DNA of 64,000 bases from Sphingomonas elodea ATCC 31461. Its GTDB lineage: Bacteria > Pseudomonadota > Alphaproteobacteria > Sphingomonadales > Sphingomonadaceae. The translations under genes and the position numbers were made by a program. The notes beneath the pieces were generated by a model, which was not told the DNA's origin, did no database searches, and saw only the letters and a list, made by a program, of their open reading frames with translations. The DNA lies in NCBI RefSeq assembly GCF_000226955.1, contig NZ_AGFU01000026.1, positions 49,896 through 113,895 on the forward strand, read 5' to 3'. Numbering within the stretch: position 1 is the first letter of the stretch; each line of letters starts with the position of its first letter. Below, piece by piece: positions 17,680-26,437 of this stretch.

Positions 17680-18012
17680 CTAAAGGGCGCGAACCCGCGC
17701 CAGCAGCGCCCTTAGCTGCGCCTCGCCATGGGTGGTAAGCGGCAGCGGAACCGCATCTGCCTCTTGCCGGATACGATCGAGTGTGTGGTCGGAAATCGGG
17801 ATGCTAGTAAAGTCATCCCAGTCCCACTCTTCGCCGCTGCCATCAAGAAAGTCGGATAGGTAGCGGGCCACATCGACGGGGTTGAGGTCGGCGCTCCTCT
17901 TGAACCCGAAAAGCCGTTGAATGAAAATCAACAGCAACGCGGACGGGACAGCGACCGGCGCGAAAAGTGCTGCACCCCATCCACTAATGTGCCCTTGCCG
18001 ATGACGACCCAT
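17680..18012 (-). CDS. Hypothetical protein with one hydrophobic segment
   Basis: 110 residues from the ATG at 18012. A longer reading (to 18144) would run through a dispersed repeat and overlap the plus-strand gene at 18138, so I reject it. A hydrophobic segment (about 15-32, ALFAPVAVPSALLLIFI) may be one membrane span. The C-terminal part has EEWDWDDFTSIPI and a conserved-looking DRIRQEA helix. It is flanked on both sides by related palindromic repeats and splits hisE from hisF. Function not recognised. Confidence 0.55.
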   Translation of the reverse strand: MGRHRQGHISGWGAALFAPVAVPSALLLIFIQRLFGFKRSADLNPVDVARYLSDFLDGSGEEWDWDDFTSIPISDHTLDRIRQEADAVPLPLTTHGEAQLRALLARVRAL

Positions 18013-18042
18013 GTTTGCCTCCACCGCGAACTCTATGCGACC

Positions 18043-18071
18043 AACGTCCGCTTTCCACCAAAAACAGACAT
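18043..18071. repeat. Dispersed imperfect palindrome, copy 2
   Basis: Starts AACGTCCGCTTTCCACC and resembles the copy at 17648 (shared GTCCGCTTTC core). In translation it gives NVRFPPKTDI, a motif seen in many spurious hypothetical proteins. It lies just upstream of the start of the 110-residue minus-strand gene, so the pair brackets that gene. Confidence 0.5.
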
Positions 18072-18137
18072 CCAGAGCCCCTCTCCGCAACCTCATAAAA
18101 CCGTGACCGCCGCCAAGTTCGCCGGTATCGGCTTTGT

Positions 18138-18401
18138 ATGGCAAGAAAGAAGCGCTACCTGAGGGCGACCATGGCCGACGGATGGGTGAAGACGATCGGC
18201 CCCACGGCCGCGCCGTTCACGCATTTCTGGCGCATCGTGGCGGTGCTCGACAACGGCAAGACCGAAGTCTTCTGGGGACACAGCAAGTCGCCGAAGGAAG
18301 CCGCCGGCAAGAAAACCGCGCTGGCCGAGGCTGCCAGGCAACGCGGCTGGACATCCTATGCGTTCGAAGTTGTGGAGCTTACCGAAGGCAAGCCGTCCTG
18401 A
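18138..18401 (+). CDS. Small basic hypothetical protein
   Basis: 87 residues, basic N-terminus (MARKKRYLR). The middle reads FWRIVAVLDNGKTEVFWGHS and the end is a helix with AAEAARQRGW-like composition. Codon use is ordinary for the window and third positions are GC-rich, which supports coding. It sits between the repeat-flanked gene and the DUF454 gene. No family recognised. Confidence 0.5.
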   Translation: MARKKRYLRATMADGWVKTIGPTAAPFTHFWRIVAVLDNGKTEVFWGHSKSPKEAAGKKTALAEAARQRGWTSYAFEVVELTEGKPS

Positions 18402-18435
18402 CGTCGGGAGCGTCGACACCCAGCATCGCGCCGCG

Positions 18436-18837
18436 CTACACCGCCGTAGGCCGGCTCAGCACATACCACGCGCACCCCAGCATCGCCGCCGCCACGCCGA
18501 CCGCCAGCCAGGGCCCCGGCCGCGCGCCCCAGGCGAACAGGCCGTAGCCGAGCGCCATGCCCGTACACGCCATCGCCTTGCCCTTGCGCGGGATCGCGCC
18601 CTGTTCGCGCCAGGCCACCAGCGTGGGCCCGAATCGCGGATGGTCGAGCAGCCACGCCTCCAGCCGCGGCGAGGAGCGGGCGAAGCAGCCGGCGGCGAGG
18701 ATCAGGAAGATCGTCGTCGGCATCAGCGGCAGCAGCGCGCCGATGAAGCCGAGCGCGACGAACACGAACCCCAGCACCAGCCACAAGGGTCGCGACAGCC
18801 GCCCCTGCCCTGCCCCCGACTCGCGTTCCTGCACCAT
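18436..18837 (-). CDS. DUF454 (YbaN-like) inner-membrane protein
   Basis: 133 residues. Three or four hydrophobic helices (WLVLGFVFVALGFIGALLP, TTIFLILAAGCFARSSP, and two at the C-terminus) and the motif LPLMPTTIFLILAA...FARSSPRLEAWLL with PRFGP are characteristic of the DUF454 family. Start chosen at MVQERESG, since the open frame extends far upstream through unrelated sequence antisense to hisE. Role unknown; members are integral membrane proteins sometimes near iron or heme genes. Confidence 0.85.
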   Translation of the reverse strand: MVQERESGAGQGRLSRPLWLVLGFVFVALGFIGALLPLMPTTIFLILAAGCFARSSPRLEAWLLDHPRFGPTLVAWREQGAIPRKGKAMACTGMALGYGLFAWGARPGPWLAVGVAAAMLGCAWYVLSRPTAV

Positions 18838-18945
18838 CGTCCTCCTGCCCTGCTGCCGCGAATCGCTCGCAGCTACCTTAGGGCAAGCCCCGCAATCCCG
18901 CGCCCCAGGATTGACAGCGCCGCGCGCCTCCCGCAGCCGGAAACC

Positions 18946-19263
18946 ATGGCCGACCTTCTCGACACGCTCGAACAGACTATCCGCGACCGCCGCCTGGGCG
19001 ATCCCGCGACCAGCTATGTCGCCAAGCTCACCGCCCGCGGCCGCGCCAAGATCGCGCAGAAGTTGGGCGAGGAAGCCACCGAAGCGGTGATCGCCGCGAT
19101 CCAGGACGATCGCGGCGAGCTGGTGAAGGAATCGGCGGACCTGCTCTTCCATCTGCTCGTGCTGCTCGCCGATATGGGGCTCAGCCTCGACGATGTCCGC
19201 GCAGAGCTCGCGCGGCGCGAAGGCGTGTCCGGGATTGCCGAAAAGGCGGCGCGGGGGGCGTGA
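18946..19263 (+). CDS. hisE: Phosphoribosyl-ATP pyrophosphatase
   Basis: 105 residues. It is an all-alpha MazG-like NTP pyrophosphatase; GEEATEAVIAA and KESADLLFHLLVLL supply the acidic metal-binding residues. It hydrolyses PR-ATP to PR-AMP, step two of histidine synthesis. It is separated from hisF by 1.3 kb holding three unrelated small genes and is followed by the HIT gene, an order common in this class apart from the interruption. Confidence 0.94.
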   Translation: MADLLDTLEQTIRDRRLGDPATSYVAKLTARGRAKIAQKLGEEATEAVIAAIQDDRGELVKESADLLFHLLVLLADMGLSLDDVRAELARREGVSGIAEKAARGA

Positions 19264-19321
19264 GGCTGCCCTCTTCCAATTCCTCCCCGGCACGGGGAGG
19301 ATCTAAGTCACGGAGCCACCA

Positions 19322-19699
19322 ATGCCGATCGACCCGACCAAGCCCTATAACGACCAGAACATCTTCGCGAAGATCCTGCGCGGCGAGATTCCGGCGAAGA
19401 AGGTCTATGAGGACGAGCACGCCCTCGCCTTTCACGACATCGCGCCCCAGGCACCGCACCACATCCTGGTGATCCCGACCGGCGCCTATGTGAGCTGGGA
19501 CGATTTCTCGGCCAACGCCTCGGACGCCGAGATCGCCGGTTTCGTCCGCGCGGTGGGCGCGGTGGCGCGCGCGGCGGGCATGGTAGAGCCCGGCTACCGG
19601 CTCCTCGCCAATATCGGCATGGATGCAGGGCAGGAGGTACCCCACCTTCATGTCCACATCTTCGCCGGCCAGCCGCTCGGCCCAATGCTCGTCCGCTGA
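19322..19699 (+). CDS. HIT family (HINT-type) nucleotide-binding protein
   Basis: 125 residues. The histidine triad HLHVH has His 108, 110 and 112; IPAKKVYEDEHALAFHDI and HHILVIP are typical of HINT/PKCI proteins. They hydrolyse adenosine phosphoramidates and acyl-AMPs. It follows hisE by 58 bp, with a degenerate palindromic repeat arm in the gap, and is probably co-transcribed with it. Confidence 0.93.
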   Translation: MPIDPTKPYNDQNIFAKILRGEIPAKKVYEDEHALAFHDIAPQAPHHILVIPTGAYVSWDDFSANASDAEIAGFVRAVGAVARAAGMVEPGYRLLANIGMDAGQEVPHLHVHIFAGQPLGPMLVR

Positions 19700-19828
19700 T
19701 TGCGCTGGCACGCAATATTGTTTCGCGTCGGCACGCCGTAAGGGATTGCGCGCCCCGCATTTGGGGCTAGGCTCCGCGCTTTACCAATTTGGGGGCGGCG
19801 CAACGCTCGCCGCATAGGGGATCAGGAA

Positions 19829-21355
19829 ATGATATTCGGGCGCGTAAAGCCTCTCGATGCCATTCTAGCCACAGCCGAAAAGAAATCGCTCCACCGCTCG
19901 CTCGGCGCCTTCCAGCTGACCATGCTCGGCATCGGCGCGGTGATCGGCACCGGCATCTTCGTGCTAACCGCCGAGGCCGCACAGAAGGCCGGGCCGGGCA
20001 TGATGATCTCGTTCGTCATCGCCGGGTTCGTCTGCGCGGTGGCGGCGCTCTGCTATGCCGAAATGGCGGCGATGGTGCCGGTCTCCGGCTCCGCCTACAC
20101 CTATAGCTACGCCGTGATGGGCGAGCTGGTCGCCTGGATGGTCGGCTGGGCGCTGATCCTCGAATATGCGATCGCGGCGGGGGCCGTGTCGGTCGGCTGG
20201 GCCGGCTATATGATGGGGTTCATCCAGAACAATTTCGGCATCGTCGTGCCGCTGCAGCTGATCCGAGGACCGTTCGACGGCGGCATGATCAACCTGCCGG
20301 CCATGGCAGTCGCCGCGGTCGTCACCGCGCTGCTGGTGAAGGGCACCAAGGAAAGCGCCACGGTCAACGCCGTGCTGGTCGGCATCAAGATCCTCGCCCT
20401 GGCGATGTTCGTGATCGTGACCATCCCGGTGCTCAAGACCGGCCAGTTCACGCCGTTCGCGCCGCTCGGCTTTGCCGGCATCTCGGGTGCGGCCGCCTCG
20501 ATCTTCTTCGCCTATGTCGGCTTCGACGCGGTCTCGACCGCCGCCGAGGAGACCAAGAACCCGCAGCGCAACATGCCGATCGGCCTGATCGGCAGCCTCG
20601 CGATCTGCACCATCTTCTACATGCTGGTCGCCTCGGGCGTGATCGGCACCGTCGGCGCGCAGCCGGTCCATGGCCCGGCGGGTGAGGTGCTGTCGCCCGG
20701 CACGCCGGCGCTGTCGCAGGCCTGCGCGGCGATGTCCGAACAGGCCGTGGTCTGCTCGAAGGAAGCGCTGGCCTGGACGCTGCGCTCGATCGGCCATCCG
20801 TTCCTCGGCTGGCTCGTCGGCGCCGCGGCGATCATCGCGCTGCCCTCGGTCATCCTGATGATGATGTTCGGCCAGACCCGCATCTTCTTCGTGATGAGCC
20901 GCGACGGCCTGCTGCCGGCCTTCTTCTCGCGGGTCCACCCGAAGTTCCACACGCCGCACGTCATCACCATCCTGACCGGCATCTTCGTGTCGCTGTTCGC
21001 CGCCTTCTTCCCGGTGGGCCTGCTGGCGGACGTGTCGAACTCGGGCACGCTGTTCGCCTTCGCCGCGGTGTCGATCGCGGTGATCGTGCTGCGCAAGACC
21101 GATCCGACGCGCCACCGCCCGTTCCGCACCCCCGCGATCATGGTGACGGCACCGATCGCGATCGCGGGCTGCGTCTATCTGTTCTTCAGCCTCTCCGGCC
21201 CGACGATCGCCTTGTTCTTCGGCTGGGCTGCGATCGGCCTGGTGGTCTATTACGGCTATAGCCGCTCGCGCAGCCATGTCGGCCGCGGGATCGACGACCA
21301 CGACGGCCCCGACGCCTATGAGGATCTCGAGCCGCCGGTACCCGGCACCCGCTGA
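19829..21355 (+). CDS. APC-superfamily amino acid permease
   Basis: 508 residues with about 12-14 membrane helices. IGAVIGTGIFVLTAEAA near residue 38 is the APC substrate-binding unwound-helix motif, and FFAYVGFDAVSTAAEETKNP is the hallmark of the cationic-amino-acid-transporter (YfnA/CAT) branch. It has a loop with two cysteines around residue 300 and an acidic C-terminal tail. It should import an amino acid; which one cannot be read. It ends just before a bidirectional terminator. Confidence 0.92.
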   Translation: MIFGRVKPLDAILATAEKKSLHRSLGAFQLTMLGIGAVIGTGIFVLTAEAAQKAGPGMMISFVIAGFVCAVAALCYAEMAAMVPVSGSAYTYSYAVMGELVAWMVGWALILEYAIAAGAVSVGWAGYMMGFIQNNFGIVVPLQLIRGPFDGGMINLPAMAVAAVVTALLVKGTKESATVNAVLVGIKILALAMFVIVTIPVLKTGQFTPFAPLGFAGISGAAASIFFAYVGFDAVSTAAEETKNPQRNMPIGLIGSLAICTIFYMLVASGVIGTVGAQPVHGPAGEVLSPGTPALSQACAAMSEQAVVCSKEALAWTLRSIGHPFLGWLVGAAAIIALPSVILMMMFGQTRIFFVMSRDGLLPAFFSRVHPKFHTPHVITILTGIFVSLFAAFFPVGLLADVSNSGTLFAFAAVSIAVIVLRKTDPTRHRPFRTPAIMVTAPIAIAGCVYLFFSLSGPTIALFFGWAAIGLVVYYGYSRSRSHVGRGIDDHDGPDAYEDLEPPVPGTR

Positions 21356-21380
21356 TCCATCCCTTGCGCACAAAAAGAAA

Positions 21381-21415
21381 GGGCCGGAGGAGCGATCCTC
21401 CGGCCCTTCTTCTTT
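21381..21415. terminator. Bidirectional intrinsic terminator
   Basis: A perfect 11-bp stem (GGGCCGGAGGA with its complement) closes a GCGA loop, followed by a T-rich run TTCTTCTTT on the plus strand and preceded by CAAAAAGAAA, which is the T-run on the minus strand. It separates the convergent permease and PfkB genes. Confidence 0.9.
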
Positions 21416-21430
21416 GCATTGCTGAAGCGA

Positions 21431-22429
21431 TCAGCCGACCTTGGCGGCGGCGAGCGCCTTCAGATCCTTCTCGGCGCGGGCGCCATAATGCTGGATGATC
21501 TCCGCCGCGCAGATCGCGCCGAGGCGGAGCGACTCCTCCAGCCCCTTGCCCTGGGCCTGGCCGTGCAGGAAGCCGGCGGCGAACATGTCGCCCGCACCGG
21601 TGGTGTCGACCAGCGCCGCGATCGGCTCGGCGGAGACTTCCACCCGCTCGTCGCCCTGGAGGGCGATCGCACCCTTCTCGCTGCGGGTGACGACGAGTAG
21701 CGGCACCTTGCCATGGATGTGCTGGACCGCCGCTTCGAAATCCTCATGCGCGCACAAAGCGAGCAGTTCGGCCTCGTTGGCGAACAGGATGTCGATCAGG
21801 CCGTCCGCGATCAGCTTGCGGAAATCATCGCCGTGGCGCGAGATGCAGAACACGTCGGACAGAGTGAAGGCGACCTTGCGGCCGGCGGCACGGGCGATCT
21901 CGATCGCCTTGCGCATCGCGGCGCGCGGCTCTTCCGGATCCCACAGATAGCCTTCGAGATAGAGGATCGCGCCATTGGCGATCAGCTGCTCGTCGAGCGC
22001 GGCGGCAGGCAGGAACTGCGAGGCGCCGAGGAAGGTGTTCATCGTGCGCTGGCCGTCCGGCGTCACGAAGATGAGGCAGCGCGCGGTGGTCGGCTGGCCG
22101 GGGCGGACCGCGGTGTCGAAATGCACGCCGGCGGCGCGGATGTCGTGCGCGAAGACGGTGCCGAGCTGGTCGTCCGCAACCTGGCCGATGAACGCCGCCG
22201 TGCCGCCGAGCGCGGCGATGCCCGCCACGGTGTTCGCCGCCGAGCCGCCGGAGACCTCGCGACCCGGGCCCATCTTGGCGTAGAGCGCATCGGCCTCTTC
22301 GGGCGAAAACATCAGCTGCATCGAACCCTTGGGCACGCCGATCGATTCGATGAAGGCGTCGTCGGCCTGGGCGAGAATGTCGACGATGGCGTTGCCGATC
22401 GCGACCACGTCATAGCTGGGGTTGGTCAA
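21431..22429 (-). CDS. PfkB-family carbohydrate kinase (adenosine-kinase-like)
   Basis: 332 residues. Ribokinase fold with GGSAANTVAGIAALGG near residue 60 (first PfkB signature) and DTTGAGDMFAAGFLHG near residue 275 (second signature with catalytic Asp and anion hole). This arrangement, plus VVAIGNAIVDI at the start, fits the alphaproteobacterial adenosine kinase group, which phosphorylates adenosine to AMP; another sugar or nucleoside is possible. Convergent with the permease, divergent from the lipoprotein gene. Confidence 0.85.
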   Translation of the reverse strand: MTNPSYDVVAIGNAIVDILAQADDAFIESIGVPKGSMQLMFSPEEADALYAKMGPGREVSGGSAANTVAGIAALGGTAAFIGQVADDQLGTVFAHDIRAAGVHFDTAVRPGQPTTARCLIFVTPDGQRTMNTFLGASQFLPAAALDEQLIANGAILYLEGYLWDPEEPRAAMRKAIEIARAAGRKVAFTLSDVFCISRHGDDFRKLIADGLIDILFANEAELLALCAHEDFEAAVQHIHGKVPLLVVTRSEKGAIALQGDERVEVSAEPIAALVDTTGAGDMFAAGFLHGQAQGKGLEESLRLGAICAAEIIQHYGARAEKDLKALAAAKVG

Positions 22430-22502
22430 GGTTCAGGGCTCCAATTGCAATGGGCGTCGCCCTAGAGAGAGGCAGATACAAGTGCAACCAAGGGAAACCC
22501 GT

Positions 22503-22895
22503 TTGAACCCCATCCGTCTTGCCACGCCCGCGGTGCCGTTGGCCGCGCTGCTGCTCGCCGCCTGTTCGGGCACGGTGCCGCCCGCGCGCCCGGCGGCGCC
22601 CCTGCCGGTACCCGGCCGTGTTCCGGTGCCGGAGCAGCCGGCCAACCTCGCACCGATCCGTGGGCTGAACGCGACCCAGCTGCTCGCCCGCTTCGGCCAG
22701 CCCCGGCTGGACGTGACCGAAGGCAAGGGGCGCAAGCTCCAGTTCGTCGGGCCGATCTGCGTGCTGGACGCCTATCTCTATCCACCGGAAAGCGGCAGCG
22801 GCACCGCGACCGTCACCTGGGTCGACGCCCGGCAACGCAACGGCAGCCCGCTCGATCAGGCCAGCTGCGTGGCGGCGCTTACGAAACGGAAGTAA
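22503..22895 (+). CDS. Putative lipoprotein
   Basis: 130 residues. I use the TTG at 22503, preceded by AAGGG, because it gives a normal lipoprotein signal peptide with lipobox LLAAC (Cys about residue 19); the frame is open from 22422. A proline-rich linker follows, then a small domain with LLARFGQPRLDVTEGKGRKLQFVG resembling the SmpA/OmlA-like fold (a guess). Two later cysteines could pair. Probably anchored to the outer membrane. Confidence 0.6.
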   Translation: MNPIRLATPAVPLAALLLAACSGTVPPARPAAPLPVPGRVPVPEQPANLAPIRGLNATQLLARFGQPRLDVTEGKGRKLQFVGPICVLDAYLYPPESGSGTATVTWVDARQRNGSPLDQASCVAALTKRK

Positions 22896-22947
22896 CGCCT
22901 CTTCCGCTTGGTGGAGGGGTGCGCAGGCCTCCCCCCCGCCCTGTCCC

Positions 22948-23928
22948 TCACGGCAGCAGGATCGTCGACCCCGTCGTCCGTCCGCCTTCGATCGCGCGGT
23001 GCGCTTCGGCGGCATCCTCCAAGGCGAAGCGCTGGCCGATCTCCGGCTTGACCGCGCCGCGTTCGAGCATCTCGAACAGCCGCCCCGCACCTGCCGCCCG
23101 TTCCTCGGGCGTGACGTAATAGTCGAACAGCTTGGGCCGGGTGACGAACAGCGAGCCATGCTGGTTGAGCGCGGCGAGCTTGACGCCCTCCACCGAACCG
23201 CTGGCATTGCCATAGCTGACGATGAGCCCGCGCCGCGCCGCCGAACCGAGCGAAGCCTCCCAGGTCGCCTTGCCGATCCCGTCGAGCACCACCGGCACGC
23301 CGGCGCCGCCGGTGATTTCCCGCACCCGCGCCGCGACGTCATCCCGGCGCGAGAGCAGGACATGGTCGCAGCCTGCCGCGCGTGCCTTCTCCACCTTGTC
23401 CGCATGGCCAACCGTGCCGATCACCGTGGCGCCGATGCCCTTCAGCCAGCCGACCGCGATCTGGCCCACGCCGCCAGCCGCGCTGTGCACCAGCACCGTC
23501 ATGCCCGCCTGCACCTTCGCCGCACGCTCGACCATGAACTCGACCGTGCAGCCCTTGAGCAGCACCGCGGCGGCGGTTTCGCTGCTGACAGCATCGGGCA
23601 GCTTGAACAGGCTGTCGGCCTTGAGGTTGCGGGCAGTCGCATAGGACCCCAGCGTCGGGCCGAAGGTGGCGGCGCGGTCGCCCACGGCGAAACCGGTGAC
23701 GCCCTCGCCCACGGCCTCGATCACCCCCGCGCCCTCGACGCCGATGCCCGAGGGCAGTTGCACCGGATAGACGCCGGTGCGGTGATACACGTCGATGAAG
23801 TTGAGCCCCGCCGCTTCCGTCCGCAGCCGTACTTCGCCGGGGCCGGGCTGCGGCAGATCCACCTCGACCCATTGCAGCACCTCGGGGCCACCGGTCCGTT
23901 CGAAGCACATCCTCTTCGCCATCGCCAT
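22948..23928 (-). CDS. NADPH:quinone oxidoreductase (zinc-less MDR family)
   Basis: 326 residues. GroES-like N-terminal domain (NFIDVYHRTGVYP, the QOR signature region) and Rossmann domain with HSAAGGVGQIAVGWLKGIGATVIGTVG. It lacks the structural-zinc cysteine cluster of alcohol dehydrogenases. Such enzymes reduce quinones or activated alkenes with NADPH. It sits 7 bp downstream of the SLC13-type transporter gene on the same strand, so the two may be co-transcribed. Confidence 0.92.
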   Translation of the reverse strand: MAMAKRMCFERTGGPEVLQWVEVDLPQPGPGEVRLRTEAAGLNFIDVYHRTGVYPVQLPSGIGVEGAGVIEAVGEGVTGFAVGDRAATFGPTLGSYATARNLKADSLFKLPDAVSSETAAAVLLKGCTVEFMVERAAKVQAGMTVLVHSAAGGVGQIAVGWLKGIGATVIGTVGHADKVEKARAAGCDHVLLSRRDDVAARVREITGGAGVPVVLDGIGKATWEASLGSAARRGLIVSYGNASGSVEGVKLAALNQHGSLFVTRPKLFDYYVTPEERAAGAGRLFEMLERGAVKPEIGQRFALEDAAEAHRAIEGGRTTGSTILLP

Positions 23929-23935
23929 ATCCTTC

Positions 23936-25708
23936 TCAATACACCGGCCAGACGGCCATGATCAGCGGCGTCCCTATCAGCAGCACCAGCAGCGACAAGG
24001 GCGCACCCAGGCGCGCATAGTCGCCGAACCGGTAGCCGCCCGGCCCCATCACCAGCGTGTTGCACTGGTGGCCGATCGGCGTGAGGAAGTCGCAGCCCGC
24101 GCCTACCGCCGTCGCCATCAGGAACGCCTCGGGCCGGTAGCCGAGCTCGCCCGCAAAGGTGGCGGCGATCGGCGCCATCACCAACACCGTCGCGGCGTTG
24201 TTGAGGAAGGGCGTCACCGCCATCGCCGCCGCCAGGATCAGCGCCACCGCGCCCCAGGGGGGCAGCGTGGCGGCAAGATGGCCGAGCTGGTCGCCGATGA
24301 TCTTGCTGGCACCGGTGGTGCGCAGCGAATCGCTGACCGGGATCAGTGCGCCGAGCATCACCAGAATCGGCCATTCGATATGCTCATAGGCCTCGCGCAC
24401 CGGCAACGCGCCGAGCAGGATGGCGAGCCCCGCCGCCGCAAAGAACGCCACCGCCACCGGAACATAGCCCGTCGCCGTCGCCGCCATCGCCACCGCGAGA
24501 ATGGCCAGCGGCAGCAGTCCCTTCCGTGCGCTCCCCAGCCGCAGCTCGCGCTGGGCAAGCGGCAGACAGCCAAGCTCGCCCAGCCGCTCGAACAGCAGGT
24601 CGAGCGGCCCCTGCAGCACGATCACGTCGCCCGCACGCAGTTCGATCTCGCCGAGACGCGTGGACAGCCGCTCGCCCTGGCGCGACACCGCGATCAGGTT
24701 CACGCCGAAGCGTTCGTGCAGCCCGAGCCGGCCGGCGGTGCGGCCGATCAGGGTGGAATCGGTACCGATCACGGCTTCGATCACCCCGACTTCCCCGGTG
24801 CTGCCGTCCGGCTGGGCACGGTCCTGCCCCTCCAGGACCAGCGCGTCGGTAGCGATCACCCGTTCGAGATCGTCCGGCGCGCCGGTGAGGATCAGCACGT
24901 CCTCGGCCTGCAGCCTGTTGTCCGGAAAGGGGGTGCTGCGGATTCCGCCACGCAGGATGGTGGTGACGGCCACCGCATGGTCGTGCCGTTCGCGGAACGC
25001 GGCGACGGATTCCCCCACCGCCTCCGATCCCTCGGGCACCGCGGCCTCGGTCACGTAATCCTCGATGTCCATCGCCTCGCCCAGCGTCGGCGCCGCGCGA
25101 CGGTCGCGCGGGATCAGCCGGTAGGCGAAGCGCAGGAAAATCAGGCCGACCAGCGTCAGCCCCAGCCCCACCGGGGCATAATCGAACATGCCGAAGGGCT
25201 GGCCGGTCATCTCCTCGCGCACGCGGCTGACGATGATGTTGGGCGAGGTGCCGATCAGCGTGATAAGGCCACCGAGCAGCGATGCGAACGACATCGGCAT
25301 GAGGAAGGTGGCAGGCGAGGCCTTGGAGCGCTTCGCCATCTGGAAGGCAACCGGCATCATCATCGCCAGCGCGCCGATATTCTTCACCAGCGCCGAGGCG
25401 AAGCCGACGCTGGCGCTGAGCAGCAGCAGTTGCGAGCGCACCCGCGTCACCCGCCGTTGGAGCAGCAGCATCGCCCGCTCGATCACGCCCGAGCGCTGCA
25501 CGGCCGCGGAAAGCACCAGCGCGGAGGCGACGATGATGACGATGTCGTCGGAAAAGCCGGTGAAGGCCTCTTTCGGTTTCACCACGCCCACCGCCAGCGC
25601 CGCGAGCAGCGCCAGCACCGCGACCATATCGTAGCGCAGCTTTCCCCACACGAAGAGCAGCATCATGCCGGCGAGCACGACGAGCGACAGAATCTGGGGT
25701 GTGGTCAA
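23936..25708 (-). CDS. SLC13/DASS-type permease with two RCK_C domains
   Basis: 590 residues. Two membrane halves, residues about 1-195 and 385-590, flank a cytoplasmic block (about 205-375) that reads as two TrkA-C (RCK_C) domains, e.g. NRLQAEDVLILTGAPDDL and IELRAGDVIVLQGPLDLL. Each half has the anion-transporter signature (IGTSPNIIV and LTPIGHQCNTLVMG). It would move sulfate or a dicarboxylate with sodium or protons; specificity cannot be decided. Confidence 0.9.
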   Translation of the reverse strand: MTTPQILSLVVLAGMMLLFVWGKLRYDMVAVLALLAALAVGVVKPKEAFTGFSDDIVIIVASALVLSAAVQRSGVIERAMLLLQRRVTRVRSQLLLLSASVGFASALVKNIGALAMMMPVAFQMAKRSKASPATFLMPMSFASLLGGLITLIGTSPNIIVSRVREEMTGQPFGMFDYAPVGLGLTLVGLIFLRFAYRLIPRDRRAAPTLGEAMDIEDYVTEAAVPEGSEAVGESVAAFRERHDHAVAVTTILRGGIRSTPFPDNRLQAEDVLILTGAPDDLERVIATDALVLEGQDRAQPDGSTGEVGVIEAVIGTDSTLIGRTAGRLGLHERFGVNLIAVSRQGERLSTRLGEIELRAGDVIVLQGPLDLLFERLGELGCLPLAQRELRLGSARKGLLPLAILAVAMAATATGYVPVAVAFFAAAGLAILLGALPVREAYEHIEWPILVMLGALIPVSDSLRTTGASKIIGDQLGHLAATLPPWGAVALILAAAMAVTPFLNNAATVLVMAPIAATFAGELGYRPEAFLMATAVGAGCDFLTPIGHQCNTLVMGPGGYRFGDYARLGAPLSLLVLLIGTPLIMAVWPVY

Positions 25709-25829
25709 GCGTACCTCGCGGAAGGAGTGCGAGGAAGGAACGCGGGTATGGGAGCTTGGGTCCGGGGCTTCCTACATCCTGCCCCGATGGGGCGGGAATT
25801 GCTTCATTCGGGTGCGGGCGCCGTGCCCC

Positions 25830-26042
25830 TCAGTGCACCGTGCCCAGCGCACGCGGCACCGACAGCAGCACCACCAGCCGCTCGATCTGGCGCCAGCGGC
25901 AGAAATGGATGACGTTGCCCAGATCGCGGCTCGCATCGGCGCGGGCAGCCGCTTCGCCGCCCGCCGCTTCGCCGAAGCGCCGAATCAGCTCTGCCGCCTG
26001 CATCACGGCGTCCCGATCGCTCAGATAGGGGTAGACGTCCAT
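25830..26042 (-). CDS. Small conserved-looking protein of unknown function
   Basis: 70 residues from an ATG at 26042. It reads as two amphipathic helices, with RDLGNVIHFCRWRQIERLV in the second half. I recall near-identical short proteins in other sphingomonads (memory, not a search). It is followed by the SLC13-type gene 121 bp downstream on the same strand. A short GC hairpin lies in that gap. Confidence 0.6.
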   Translation of the reverse strand: MDVYPYLSDRDAVMQAAELIRRFGEAAGGEAAARADASRDLGNVIHFCRWRQIERLVVLLSVPRALGTVH

Positions 26043-26124
26043 TCGAACTCCAACACACGGCGAGCCCCCTTGCCCGTACCGGCTTGATACGCAGGTTTCC
26101 GTTCCCCTCGGGTGGACGAGGCTG

Positions 26125-26367
26125 GTGAACGAACAGGCAACCATTGCACGGGCTGGCGCAGACGGGAGTTTCGTGGCAAAGGGGGCCATGCAGTCCACCC
26201 CTTCGCGCGCGCCGTTGGCCGGCGGCTTCCTGTTGACGGCGAGCATTCTCGTCGGCGCAGTGGCCGGAGCCCTTCGCGGACAAGCGACGGCGGGGCTGCT
26301 GGCCGGGCTGGCGGTGGGGTTCGCCCTCACGCTCGCCGTCTGGCTGATCGATCGCGCGCGAGGATAA
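26125..26367 (+). CDS. Small two-span membrane protein
   Basis: 80 residues from a GTG at 26125. Two hydrophobic helices (about 34-49 GGFLLTASILVGAVAG and 56-74 AGLLAGLAVGFALTLAVWLI) end in a basic tail. It is divergent from the 70-residue gene and upstream of the helicase gene. No family recognised; the two helices support it being real. Confidence 0.55.
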   Translation: MNEQATIARAGADGSFVAKGAMQSTPSRAPLAGGFLLTASILVGAVAGALRGQATAGLLAGLAVGFALTLAVWLIDRARG

Positions 26368-26437
26368 AAGGGGCGCGCCTGCCACTGTCGTACGGGCTTG
26401 CGGTGCGCCGCGCGTAGCCCCAATTTTTAGGGTCTCA

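Noticed and set aside
17917-18162. Plus-strand frame with NVRFPPKTDI
   Set aside because: That motif comes from translating a dispersed palindromic repeat and is typical of spurious proteins.
22896-22947. Gap between the lipoprotein and quinone oxidoreductase genes as a terminator
   Set aside because: No stable hairpin with a T-run could be seen.
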